From positions 1 through 14,543 of the forward strand of contig JBFGNS010000112.1 in assembly GCA_041574955.1 (NCBI GenBank): a DNA stretch of 14,543 bases. Reading direction: 5' to 3'. The notes beneath the pieces are model-generated. The model saw only the letters and a program-made list of their open reading frames with translations, was not told the origin of the DNA and ran no database searches. Source of the DNA: CALZJC01 sp041574955 (GTDB lineage Bacteria; Acidobacteriota; Thermoanaerobaculia; Multivoradales; JAHEKO01). A program made the translations under genes and the position numbers. This document shows positions 1-6,209 of the stretch, piece after piece (within the stretch, counting starts at the first letter, position 1; every line of letters starts with the position of its first letter).

Positions 1-3000
1 GCCAGGCTGGTCACCACCCCGCGGCTGGTGAGCGGCGAGATGTCGCTGTCGACGGTGTCGTCGCCGCCCTGATCGAGGCTGGTGAACAGGTAGCCCGGCG
101 GAGCCAGCACCTCAACGAAGTACGACCCCGCCTGCACCGTGAAGCCGTAGGTGCCGGCGGCATCGGTGAGCGCCGTCTTCACCAGCACGTCGTCGCCGCC
201 GCCCGGCATGCCGTCGCCACCCGGGCTCCACAGGTTGACCGTGACGTTGGGGATGCCCGGCTCGCCGGCGTCCTGCACGCCGTCGCCGTCGAGGTCCTCC
301 CACACGAAGTTGGAGATCGTCGCCGGCTGGCGGCGCACGAAGCCGAAGTCCTTCTCCAGCGTCGACAGCTCGGTCGAGTCCACCGGCTCCGCCGGCGAGC
401 CCTGGGTCTGGGTGTAGCCGATCAGGATGCCGTTGTCGTCGGAAATGACCACCACGTAGTCGCCGAGGATGACGTCGTTGAACAGGTAGTTGCCGTTGGC
501 GTCGGTGACCTTCTGCGCGATCAGCGGCTCGTTGAAGTCGACCACGCCGTCGCCGTCGAGATCCTGGTACAGGTCCAGCGTCACCAGCTCGAGCCCCGGC
601 TCGCCGGCGTCCTGCGTGCCGTCGGCGTCCAGGTCGTGGTAGACGGTGTCGCCGATCGAGAAGGTGCCTACCCCGTCGTAGCCGAAGTCGAGGGTCAGGT
701 CGACCGTGTTGTTGGTGTCGACGATGGTGGCGCTACGGGCGTCGCACACGGTACAGGTACCGGCCTCGTCGGGGTCGCCGGTCTGGGTGAAGTCGTCGAG
801 CGGCGCGAACCGGCTGTCGTCGCCGTTGGTCTCGTTGCCGGTGCCGTCGCGGTCGAGGTCGAGGTAGCCGTTGATCACCTTGAAGCCGCTGACCGTGCCG
901 CTGTCCTGGCCGTTGGTCTCGAGCACCCCGTCACCGTCCAGGTCGAGCCGGCCGTTGATCACGCTGACGCCGTCCACGGTTCCGTTGTCGTCGCCGTTGG
1001 TCTCCCCCGCCACCCCGTCGCCGTCGAGATCCAGCGCGCCGTCGAAGATGTCGAAGCTGCTGAACTGGCTGACCACCACGATGTAGCCTTCGCCGTTGTT
1101 GTCGAACTTCAGCCGCTGGAAGTAGTAGTTGCCGTTGACGTCGGTCAGCCGGGTGGCGATCACCTTGTCCTTGGAGGGGTCGATCAGGCCGTTCTTGTTG
1201 GCGTCGTTGTAGAGCAGCAGCCGCACGCCCTCGATGCCCGGCTCGTTCGGGTCCTGCACGCCGTCGGCGTCGTCGTCGTACCAGACACGGTCGCCGATCA
1301 GCGCCTCGGGGTTGTCGATCACGTAGCCGAAGTCGGCGGTCACGTCGGTCGGCCCGCCGGAGGTGAGGTCGACCGCGTAGGGCGCGACCTTGCTGATGTT
1401 GTCGCCGGTCGGGCCGAGCGGCAGGAAGACCGACTCCAGGAACTGGCCGAGGACGTTGCGCGTGTCGCTCACCCACACCAGGTAGTCGGCGTCGGCGTCG
1501 CCGCCGCCGTCGTCGAGCGGCAGCCCCGGGAAGGCGTAGGTGCCGTCGTTGGCGGTGACGGTCGAGGCGATGATCAGCTCGCCCGGATCCCAGAGGCCGT
1601 CGCCGTCGGCGTCGTCGATCAGCGACAGCGTGACGTTGCCAAGACCCGGCTCGCCAGCGTCGAAGACAGCGTCCTCGTCGACGTCGAACCAGACCTGGTT
1701 GCCCACCGAGCCCAGCGCCGGGTTGAAGTAGCCGAAGTCGGCGTTGAGGTAGACGTCGCCAGCGTCGACCTGGAACGCGGTGCTCGGATCGGTCTCGCTC
1801 TGCGGGCAGGGGGCGCCGAGCGGCGGGCAGCTCGACAGCGTGTAGCCGGCCAGCACGCCGCCGGTGTCGGTGACGTCGACGACGTACTGGCCCGGCGCAA
1901 CGCCGGTGAAAAGGTACTTGCCGTCGGCGGTGGTGACCGTGGTGGCCACTACCGACAGCGTGTTGGCGTCGACCAGGTCGACGGTGACGCCGCCGATGCC
2001 CGCCTCGCCGAGGTCCTGGATGCCATCGTTGTCGACGTCCGACCAGACGTAGTCGCCGACCACCGCCGTCGTCAGGTCGCCCGGCGCGTAGCCGAAGTCG
2101 GCCAGCAGGTACTCGTCGTCGAGCGGCAGGTCGAGGCGGCCGCTGGGATCGGTCTCGGTCTCGGGCCCGCTGGTGAGGGCGTAGTTGGCCAGCACGCCGT
2201 ACTCGTCGGTGACGTCGACGAAGTAGCTGCCCTCGCTCATGCGCGTGAACAGGTACTCGCCGCGCGCATCGGTGACCGTCGACAGCGAGGCCGAGCCGTC
2301 GTCGCCGGCGAAAAGGCCGTCGTCGGCGGCGTTGACCACGGTGTCGCCGTTGATGTCCAGCCGGCCGTTGATCACGGTGATGCCGTTCAGGCTGCCGCTG
2401 TCGTCGCCGTTGGTCTCGCCGCCGATGCCGTCGCCGTCGAGATCGAGCAGGCCGTCGATCACCGCCACTCCCGCTACCGTGCCGTCGTCGGCCGAGTCGA
2501 CATCGCCGTCGAGATCGACGTCGAGTGCGCCGTCGACGACCGGCGTGTCGGGCTCGAAGACGCCGTCGCCATCGTCGCGGTAGAGATCGACCGTGACGTT
2601 GCCGATGCCGGACTCGCCGGCATCCTGGATGCCGTCGCGGTCGGCGTCGAGCCAGACGTAGTCGCCGAGCGAGCTGTAGGCGCGGAACAGGTCGACCGGG
2701 CTCTCGCCGATCTTGCTGGGCGAGGCGTGCAGCTCGACCGGATCGGTGCGGATCAGCGCCGGCGTGCCCTGCGGACAGCTGGCGGTCGAGAACACCGTAC
2801 GGTCGATGCGGATCTCGTAGATGTGACGGTAGATCCAGGGGTCGTACGGCGACTGCGGGATGAAGTCGTCCTCGTTGGCCCACGGCGGCGAGTCGACCAG
2901 CAGGTCGGTGCCGGCGCCGCTGCAGTCGCCGGCGGAGCAGAAGCCGAGGTCGTTCAGGTTGTAGCCCAGCGAGGTGTCGTACTGGTACTTGCTCCAGTCG

Positions 3001-3545
3001 CCGCCGTTGATCAGGAACTTGGTCGTCTCACCGCAGGTCGCGGCGCCACAGGAATCGGGCTGGGCGACCTCGTAGGTCGAAGGCGTGCCATAGGCCGGGC
3101 TACCGCCGAGCGGGCCGTCGATGTAGTCCATGAACAGGTCGACCACGTCCTCGCCGCACACGTTGAGGATCTGCAGCCGCTGGCCGTCGCTCTCCGCCAG
3201 GTCGAAGAAGCTGTGACCGGCCGGCCAGGGGAACTTGGTCCCCTTGTTGCGGTTGGCTCCGTAGCTGTTGTCGACGAAGCCGAGCTCGATCTCCCAGGCG
3301 AGATAGATGAAGTTGGGGTCGACGCAGGTGTCGTCGATCTGGTGCAGCCTGGCGGTGGCGTTGACGTTGTTGGCGATGTAGTCGGTGGTGAAGCCGCGCT
3401 GGTCGTAGACCGCCTCCAGCGAGCCGTCGAGCACCGGCGGCATCGGAGCCGGCACCGGGCACTGGGCGGCGGCCAGCCGCGAGCCCACAGCCACCAGCAG
3501 CCACATTCCAGCGCGTCGCCAGGTCCGCTTCGATCCTCGGGTCAT
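1..3545 (-). CDS. SdrD B-like multi-module secreted surface protein (C-terminus outside window)
   Basis: This is a large exported protein; the 1181 codons visible here are its N-terminal part and no stop is reached before the left edge. The ATG at 3545 follows a strong Shine-Dalgarno (3551-3560) by five bases. Residues 1-27 look like a signal peptide: basic MTRGSKRTWRR, a hydrophobic stretch, then LAAAQ. A unique head domain (about 28-293) contains eight cysteines and ends near the segment HASPSKIGE. Six SdrD-B-like modules then start at about residues 294, 497, 615, 751, 965 and 1078. Each opens with a variant of GDYVWLDADRDGIQDAGE (Asp-rich, calcium-site-like), and the five complete ones end near DFGY. 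Modules of this family form Ca2+-stabilised rods on adhesins and surface-layer-type proteins. The role here (adhesion or surface structure) is inferred. The anchoring mode is unknown because the C-terminus is missing. A 2.9-kb open frame on the opposite strand is an artefact of the GNC-rich codons. Confidence 0.9.
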   Translation of the reverse strand, partial: MTRGSKRTWRRAGMWLLVAVGSRLAAAQCPVPAPMPPVLDGSLEAVYDQRGFTTDYIANNVNATARLHQIDDTCVDPNFIYLAWEIELGFVDNSYGANRNKGTKFPWPAGHSFFDLAESDGQRLQILNVCGEDVVDLFMDYIDGPLGGSPAYGTPSTYEVAQPDSCGAATCGETTKFLINGGDWSKYQYDTSLGYNLNDLGFCSAGDCSGAGTDLLVDSPPWANEDDFIPQSPYDPWIYRHIYEIRIDRTVFSTASCPQGTPALIRTDPVELHASPSKIGESPVDLFRAYSSLGDYVWLDADRDGIQDAGESGIGNVTVDLYRDDGDGVFEPDTPVVDGALDVDLDGDVDSADDGTVAGVAVIDGLLDLDGDGIGGETNGDDSGSLNGITVINGRLDINGDTVVNAADDGLFAGDDGSASLSTVTDARGEYLFTRMSEGSYFVDVTDEYGVLANYALTSGPETETDPSGRLDLPLDDEYLLADFGYAPGDLTTAVVGDYVWSDVDNDGIQDLGEAGIGGVTVDLVDANTLSVVATTVTTADGKYLFTGVAPGQYVVDVTDTGGVLAGYTLSSCPPLGAPCPQSETDPSTAFQVDAGDVYLNADFGYFNPALGSVGNQVWFDVDEDAVFDAGEPGLGNVTLSLIDDADGDGLWDPGELIIASTVTANDGTYAFPGLPLDDGGGDADADYLVWVSDTRNVLGQFLESVFLPLGPTGDNISKVAPYAVDLTSGGPTDVTADFGYVIDNPEALIGDRVWYDDDADGVQDPNEPGIEGVRLLLYNDANKNGLIDPSKDKVIATRLTDVNGNYYFQRLKFDNNGEGYIVVVSQFSSFDIFDGALDLDGDGVAGETNGDDNGTVDGVSVINGRLDLDGDGVLETNGQDSGTVSGFKVINGYLDLDRDGTGNETNGDDSRFAPLDDFTQTGDPDEAGTCTVCDARSATIVDTNNTVDLTLDFGYDGVGTFSIGDTVYHDLDADGTQDAGEPGLELVTLDLYQDLDGDGVVDFNEPLIAQKVTDANGNYLFNDVILGDYVVVISDDNGILIGYTQTQGSPAEPVDSTELSTLEKDFGFVRRQPATISNFVWEDLDGDGVQDAGEPGIPNVTVNLWSPGGDGMPGGGDDVLVKTALTDAAGTYGFTVQAGSYFVEVLAPPGYLFTSLDQGGDDTVDSDISPLTSRGVVTSL
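810..1043 (-). repeat. Nested Asp/Gly-rich repeat cluster inside B module 4
   Basis: About residues 835-912 hold three consecutive units of 28-30 residues, the last one truncated. They follow the pattern (D)GxLDLDGDG - ETNGDD - GTVxG - VIN. The LDLDGDG segment resembles a DxDxDG calcium-binding loop. The cluster follows the segment SQFSSFDIF, late in the module. The units are close at DNA level: tgtcgtcgccgttggtctc occurs at 815-833 and 986-1004, and again at 2399-2417 in the other cluster. This suggests comparatively recent duplication. Confidence 0.8.
2290..2534 (-). repeat. Nested Asp/Gly-rich repeat cluster inside B module 1
   Basis: About residues 338-418 hold three units of the same family as the cluster at 810-1043 (GALDVDLDGD, GLLDLDGDG, GRLDINGD, separated by VID/VIN G). 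They are inserted after the segment VFEPDTPVV, early in module 1. The 18-bp string agccggccgttgatcacg occurs here at 2359-2376 and in the other cluster at 946-963. The same unit therefore sits in two different loops of two different modules. Confidence 0.8.
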
Positions 3546-3550
3546 CGATC

Positions 3551-3560
3551 CTCTCCCTCC
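3551..3560 (-). promoter_or_regulatory. Strong ribosome binding site of the surface-protein gene
   Basis: On the minus strand GGAGGGAGAG lies five bases before the ATG at 3545. It is among the clearest Shine-Dalgarno sequences in the window and fixes the start of the surface-protein gene. Confidence 0.7.
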
Positions 3561-3939
3561 GCAGCGTGAGCGTCCGGCCACGCGCCGGCCGGCGCCGGCC
3601 TGGGGAGGCACGGCTCTCCGCGCCGGGGCCGCCGGAGCAGGTCCTCGAGCACGCCGCGTCCTAGCGCAAGATGCGTACCAGGTCGACCTTCGCCGGGCTC
3701 TCCGACCCGAATCGCAAGTTGGCTCATAAGTCTCGTATCTTCAGTACCTTGGGAGTAGCCTTCAAGAACCGACCCAGGACCGCTGCCGGCCCGGGCATGT
3801 GCAGACCGCCGTGGGCTGTCACACCACTGCCAGAAATCCCCCGCATCCCACGAGCCCTCCGAACCGGCCCGCAGGGTCCGCGATCGGACAGCGTGCCGCA
3901 CCGAAAAGCTGAGCAACCATCGCAGATTCAGCCAAAAAG

Positions 3940-3956
3940 TTCAAGTACTACTTGAA
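3940..3956. promoter_or_regulatory. Perfect 17-bp palindrome, operator-like
   Basis: TTCAAGTA-C-TACTTGAA is a perfect inverted repeat with a one-base centre in the A/T-richer part of the divergent intergenic region. Immediately beside it is a second short palindrome, CTTG-G-CAAG (3959-3967). Spacing and symmetry fit a dimeric repressor or activator site. The half-site TCAAGT/ACTTGA is reminiscent of the SoxR-type (MerR family) box, but length and centre differ. The regulator and the regulated gene are unknown; either divergent gene is possible. Confidence 0.45.
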
Positions 3957-4012
3957 TTCTTGGCAAGGAGCGCACGGACCGTTGCCCGGGGCGCTTCCAG
4001 CGGCACCGGTTG

Positions 4013-4021
4013 TGGCACAAT
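4013..4021 (+). promoter_or_regulatory. Probable extended -10 promoter of the M14 peptidase gene
   Basis: TGG-CACAAT fits an extended -10 element (TGn plus a TATAAT-like hexamer). Transcription would start near 4028, leaving a leader of about 19 bases that contains GAGGAG (4037-4042), four bases before the ATG at 4047. No good -35 is seen, which is usual for extended -10 promoters. Confidence 0.4.
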
Positions 4022-4046
4022 GACCGCTCCGCCGTCGAGGAGCAGC

Positions 4047-4955
4047 ATGTCCGCCGGTCTCCGTCATCGCGCCGTCGCCTCGGCAGCCGCCGCCGTGTTG
4101 ACCTGGATGGCAGCGCCGCTCGCGGCGTGGGTGGCCCCCCACTCCGCGGTCTTCCGCGGCCTGGTCGAGACCCACCTGGAGTGCGGGCCGATTGCGGCGC
4201 GGCTGGCCAGCGTGTCGCTCTCCGATTGCCTGAGCGCCGGGCTCGAGGCCACCGACGGCCGGTCGGTGCGCGGGCGCGCCATCCTGATGCGGGAGGTTCC
4301 GCCGGCGGCTCCCGGGGCGCTGGGACGGGTGCTGCTGTTCGGCGGTATCCACGGCGACGAGCTGTCGTCGGTGAGCGTGGTCTTCGGCTGGATAGCGGGC
4401 ATCGACCGCTACGGCGCCGGAGCCGTCCACTGGCGGATCGTGCCGGCGCTCAACCCGGACGGCCTGGTGCTGCGCCCCGCCAGCCGCATGAACGCCCGCG
4501 GTGTCGACCTCAACCGCAACTTTCCGAGCCCCGGCTGGCGCGACCAGGCGCACCGCTACTGGCGCGATCGCACCGGGGGCAACCCGCGGCGCTACCCGGG
4601 GCCGGCGCCGCTCAGCGAGCCGGAAAGCCTGTGGCTGAGCCGGCAGATCGACCAGTTCCGGCCGCACGTGATCGTGGCGGTGCACGCGCCGCTCGAGGTG
4701 CTGGACTTCGACGGCCCGCCGGAGCCGCCCGAGCGGCTGGGCTCGCTGCGGCTCGAGCTGCTGGGCACCTACCCCGGCTCGCTGGGACGGTACGCCGGCG
4801 TCTACCGCGGCATCCCGGTGGTGACGATCGAGCTGCCGCACGCCGGCATCATGCCCAGCCCCGAGGAGCAGCGGCAGATCTGGTCGGATCTCGAAGTCTG
4901 GCTCGAGCGGCGACTGGCCGCGCTACCGACCAGCACCGCCGCCACGGCGCGCTGA
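4047..4955 (+). CDS. Exported M14-family (MpaA-like) murein peptide amidase/carboxypeptidase
   Basis: This is a 302-residue zinc metallopeptidase of the M14 family, closest in motif pattern to murein peptide amidase A, which cleaves the gamma-D-Glu-meso-diaminopimelate bond of muropeptides. Zinc ligands are visible as HGDE (H102, E105) and H213 in AVHAP. Substrate-site residues are in NPDGLVLRPASRMNARGVDLNRNFP-type context (NPDG 136-139, DLNRNFP 154-160). The catalytic Glu is E262 in TIELP. I chose the ATG at 4047 because GAGGAG precedes it and it gives a clean signal peptide (about residues 1-27, ending PLAA); in-frame ATGs at 3960 and 4020 lack these. E. coli MpaA is cytoplasmic, so the export signal here is notable. 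The gene converges on the L,D-transpeptidase operon, leaving 39 bp between them, which supports a cell-wall role. The exact substrate is inferred. Confidence 0.85.
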   Translation: MSAGLRHRAVASAAAAVLTWMAAPLAAWVAPHSAVFRGLVETHLECGPIAARLASVSLSDCLSAGLEATDGRSVRGRAILMREVPPAAPGALGRVLLFGGIHGDELSSVSVVFGWIAGIDRYGAGAVHWRIVPALNPDGLVLRPASRMNARGVDLNRNFPSPGWRDQAHRYWRDRTGGNPRRYPGPAPLSEPESLWLSRQIDQFRPHVIVAVHAPLEVLDFDGPPEPPERLGSLRLELLGTYPGSLGRYAGVYRGIPVVTIELPHAGIMPSPEEQRQIWSDLEVWLERRLAALPTSTAATAR

Positions 4956-4994
4956 GACCGCGCAGCCCGACCGGCCGGCGCCGCGCCCCCCGCC

Positions 4995-6209
4995 CTAGGC
5001 CTTGGCCTCGAAGACGATCCGCCAGCGGTCGCCGGTGCGTCGCCAAAACTGCTGCTTGCGCCGCTCGGAGCGGAAGCTGTCGCTCTCGTAGCGCTGCAGG
5101 AACTCGACCAGCACCAGCCCGTCCTCGCCCGGATAGCCGTAGACCGCGATCTGCGACAGCCCGACCCGGATGAACCGCTTGCCCTGGTTCACCCGCCGCT
5201 TGTGGGCGGCGAACCGCTCCAGCTTCATGCCCTCGGTCTCGAAGTCGGCCGCGTAGTGGTCCAGGTAGCGGTCGGTCTCGCGGCTCTCCCAGTCCTGCCG
5301 CCAGCGCTCCAGCGAATCGAGTACCGCGCGCCGCTCGGCGGCCACCGCCTCGGGCGAGGCCCAGCTGGCGCCGTTGACCACCACCACCGGCGTGCGGTCG
5401 ACCTCGACGTGGCGCCGCAGCTCGACGAAATCGGCGTTGCTCAGCGTCACGCAGCCGAGGCTCGACAGCGGCGCCCGGCTGTAGCGGTCGCTCTCTGTGC
5501 CGTGGATCCAGATGCCGCTGCCGGTGCGGCCGCGCAGCCGGTCCCAGGAGTTCGGATAGTCGATGGGAAAGGCGCCTTCGCCGTACATGTCGGGCAGCCG
5601 GCTGCCCGGCAGATAGTCGTCCACGCGGTAGACCCCCACCGGGGTCTTCTCGTCACCCTCGCGCCGCTTGTCGCTGCCGCCCTTGCCGATCGAGACGTAG
5701 TAGTCGTCCTGGCGCACCGGCCGGCCGCCGCGGTTGACCAGCCGGTAGAGGCGGAAAGCGCGCAGATCGACCAGCAGCACGGTGCCTACGCCCTCCGGCA
5801 GCTGCAGCAGCTCGGCCGGCTGGCCGGCGGTGGGCGGGGCGTCGAGGTAGCGCCCCAGCCGCGCCAGCGCCTCGTGGCGCAAGCCGGCGACCTGGCTGTC
5901 GCTGCCGAGCAGGCCGAGTCCGTCCAGACGCCCCGACTTGGCCGCCAGCAGATCGGCGTAGACCACCCGTGCCAGGGCGAAGTCGGGCTGCCTCCGCACC
6001 AGCCGGGACAGGCTGCCGAGGGCGTCGTCGATCCGTCCGCCGCTGACGTCGAAGAGGCTCTGCACCAGCGGCTGCTCTGGGTGCAAGGCGTCGAGCCTCG
6101 CCGGCGCCAGGGCGTCGTCGCCGCCGGCGGTGGCCAGCACGCCGGCCCCCAGGCTGACCGCGATTGCGGCGACCGCCACCGGCGCGGCGACCCGCCGCCG
6201 CCGGCTCAC
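4995..6209 (-). CDS. L,D-transpeptidase, YkuD domain with C-terminal Cds6-type NTF2-like domain
   Basis: This 404-residue envelope protein has an N-terminal hydrophobic signal/anchor (about 7-28) and a short helical-repeat region (40-125). The YkuD catalytic domain spans about 143-279 and the NTF2-like domain about 292-404. The active site is visible as HGTES (H236) and SLGCVTLSN (C253). The Arg usual after GCV in YkuD enzymes is Thr here, which I recall as common in the YafK/Cds6 branch. Such enzymes form or hydrolyse meso-DAP-based links in peptidoglycan or to outer-membrane proteins; which activity applies here cannot be decided from sequence. The start is GTG at 6209, overlapping the TGA of the upstream TPR gene as GTGA and preceded by GGAGGAGGT, so translation is probably coupled. 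An open frame extends upstream on this strand, but it only reads through the TPR gene. Confidence 0.9.
   Translation of the reverse strand: MSRRRRVAAPVAVAAIAVSLGAGVLATAGGDDALAPARLDALHPEQPLVQSLFDVSGGRIDDALGSLSRLVRRQPDFALARVVYADLLAAKSGRLDGLGLLGSDSQVAGLRHEALARLGRYLDAPPTAGQPAELLQLPEGVGTVLLVDLRAFRLYRLVNRGGRPVRQDDYYVSIGKGGSDKRREGDEKTPVGVYRVDDYLPGSRLPDMYGEGAFPIDYPNSWDRLRGRTGSGIWIHGTESDRYSRAPLSSLGCVTLSNADFVELRRHVEVDRTPVVVVNGASWASPEAVAAERRAVLDSLERWRQDWESRETDRYLDHYAADFETEGMKLERFAAHKRRVNQGKRFIRVGLSQIAVYGYPGEDGLVLVEFLQRYESDSFRSERRKQQFWRRTGDRWRIVFEAKA

Larger units (their letters stand above)
1..2666 (-). repeat. Array of six SdrD-B-like protein modules
   Basis: Module starts, read on the minus strand, lie at 2666, 2057, 1703, 1295, 653 and 314. 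Opening motifs are GDYVWLDADRDG, GDYVWSDVDNDG, GNQVWFDVDEDA, GDRVWYDDDADG, GDTVYHDLDADG and SNFVWEDLDGDG. Most are followed by a D-GE(P/S/A)G segment and N(V/I)TV-like strands. Spacings are 203, 118, 136, 214 and 113 residues, so modules 1 and 4 are about 80-100 residues longer than the core because of internal insertions. Module 6 continues past the window edge. Modules are divergent in sequence, so the array looks old apart from the inserted units. Confidence 0.85.
3546..4015. other. Divergent intergenic region, no convincing gene
   Basis: About 470 bases lie between the divergent surface-protein and peptidase genes. The stretch next to the surface-protein gene (3546-3665) is very GC-rich. 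Roughly 3666-3960 is clearly less so, consistent with promoters, operators or an untranslated leader. Short open frames exist on both strands, including a 61-codon minus-strand frame whose TGA overlaps the ATG at 3545. Their codon choice (many CTT, GGA, CGA, ATT, CTA) is unlike the neighbouring genes, so I do not call them. The palindrome at 3940-3956 is described separately. I recognise no known riboswitch class. Confidence 0.6.

Noticed and set aside
931..2883. A 650-codon Arg-rich frame on the minus strand within the surface-protein gene
   Set aside because: It is an out-of-frame shadow of the SdrD-B-coding frame, full of Arg and Gly runs and with no recognisable motifs.
636..3569. A 977-codon open frame on the plus strand opposite the surface-protein gene
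   Set aside because: It reads the exact antisense of GNC-rich codons (Asp/Val and Gly/Ala swap), giving a low-complexity V/A/D/G/R product with no domains. The minus-strand frame has a signal peptide, Shine-Dalgarno and SdrD-B modules.
3542..3724. Small minus-strand frame (61 codons) whose TGA overlaps the ATG of the surface-protein gene, possibly a coupled leader peptide
   Set aside because: Codon choice is unlike the genome (CTT, ATT, GGA, CGA, CTA), there is no ribosome binding site at its ATG, and the strong Shine-Dalgarno before 3545 makes coupling unnecessary. A chance overlap is more likely.
3671..3955. 94-codon plus-strand frame in the intergenic region
   Set aside because: No ribosome binding site, no domain, atypical codons; it lies over the A/T-richer candidate regulatory region.
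3948..4841. 297-codon minus-strand frame opposite the M14 peptidase gene
   Set aside because: Low-complexity Arg/His/Pro/Ala product antisense to a gene with intact zinc and catalytic motifs.
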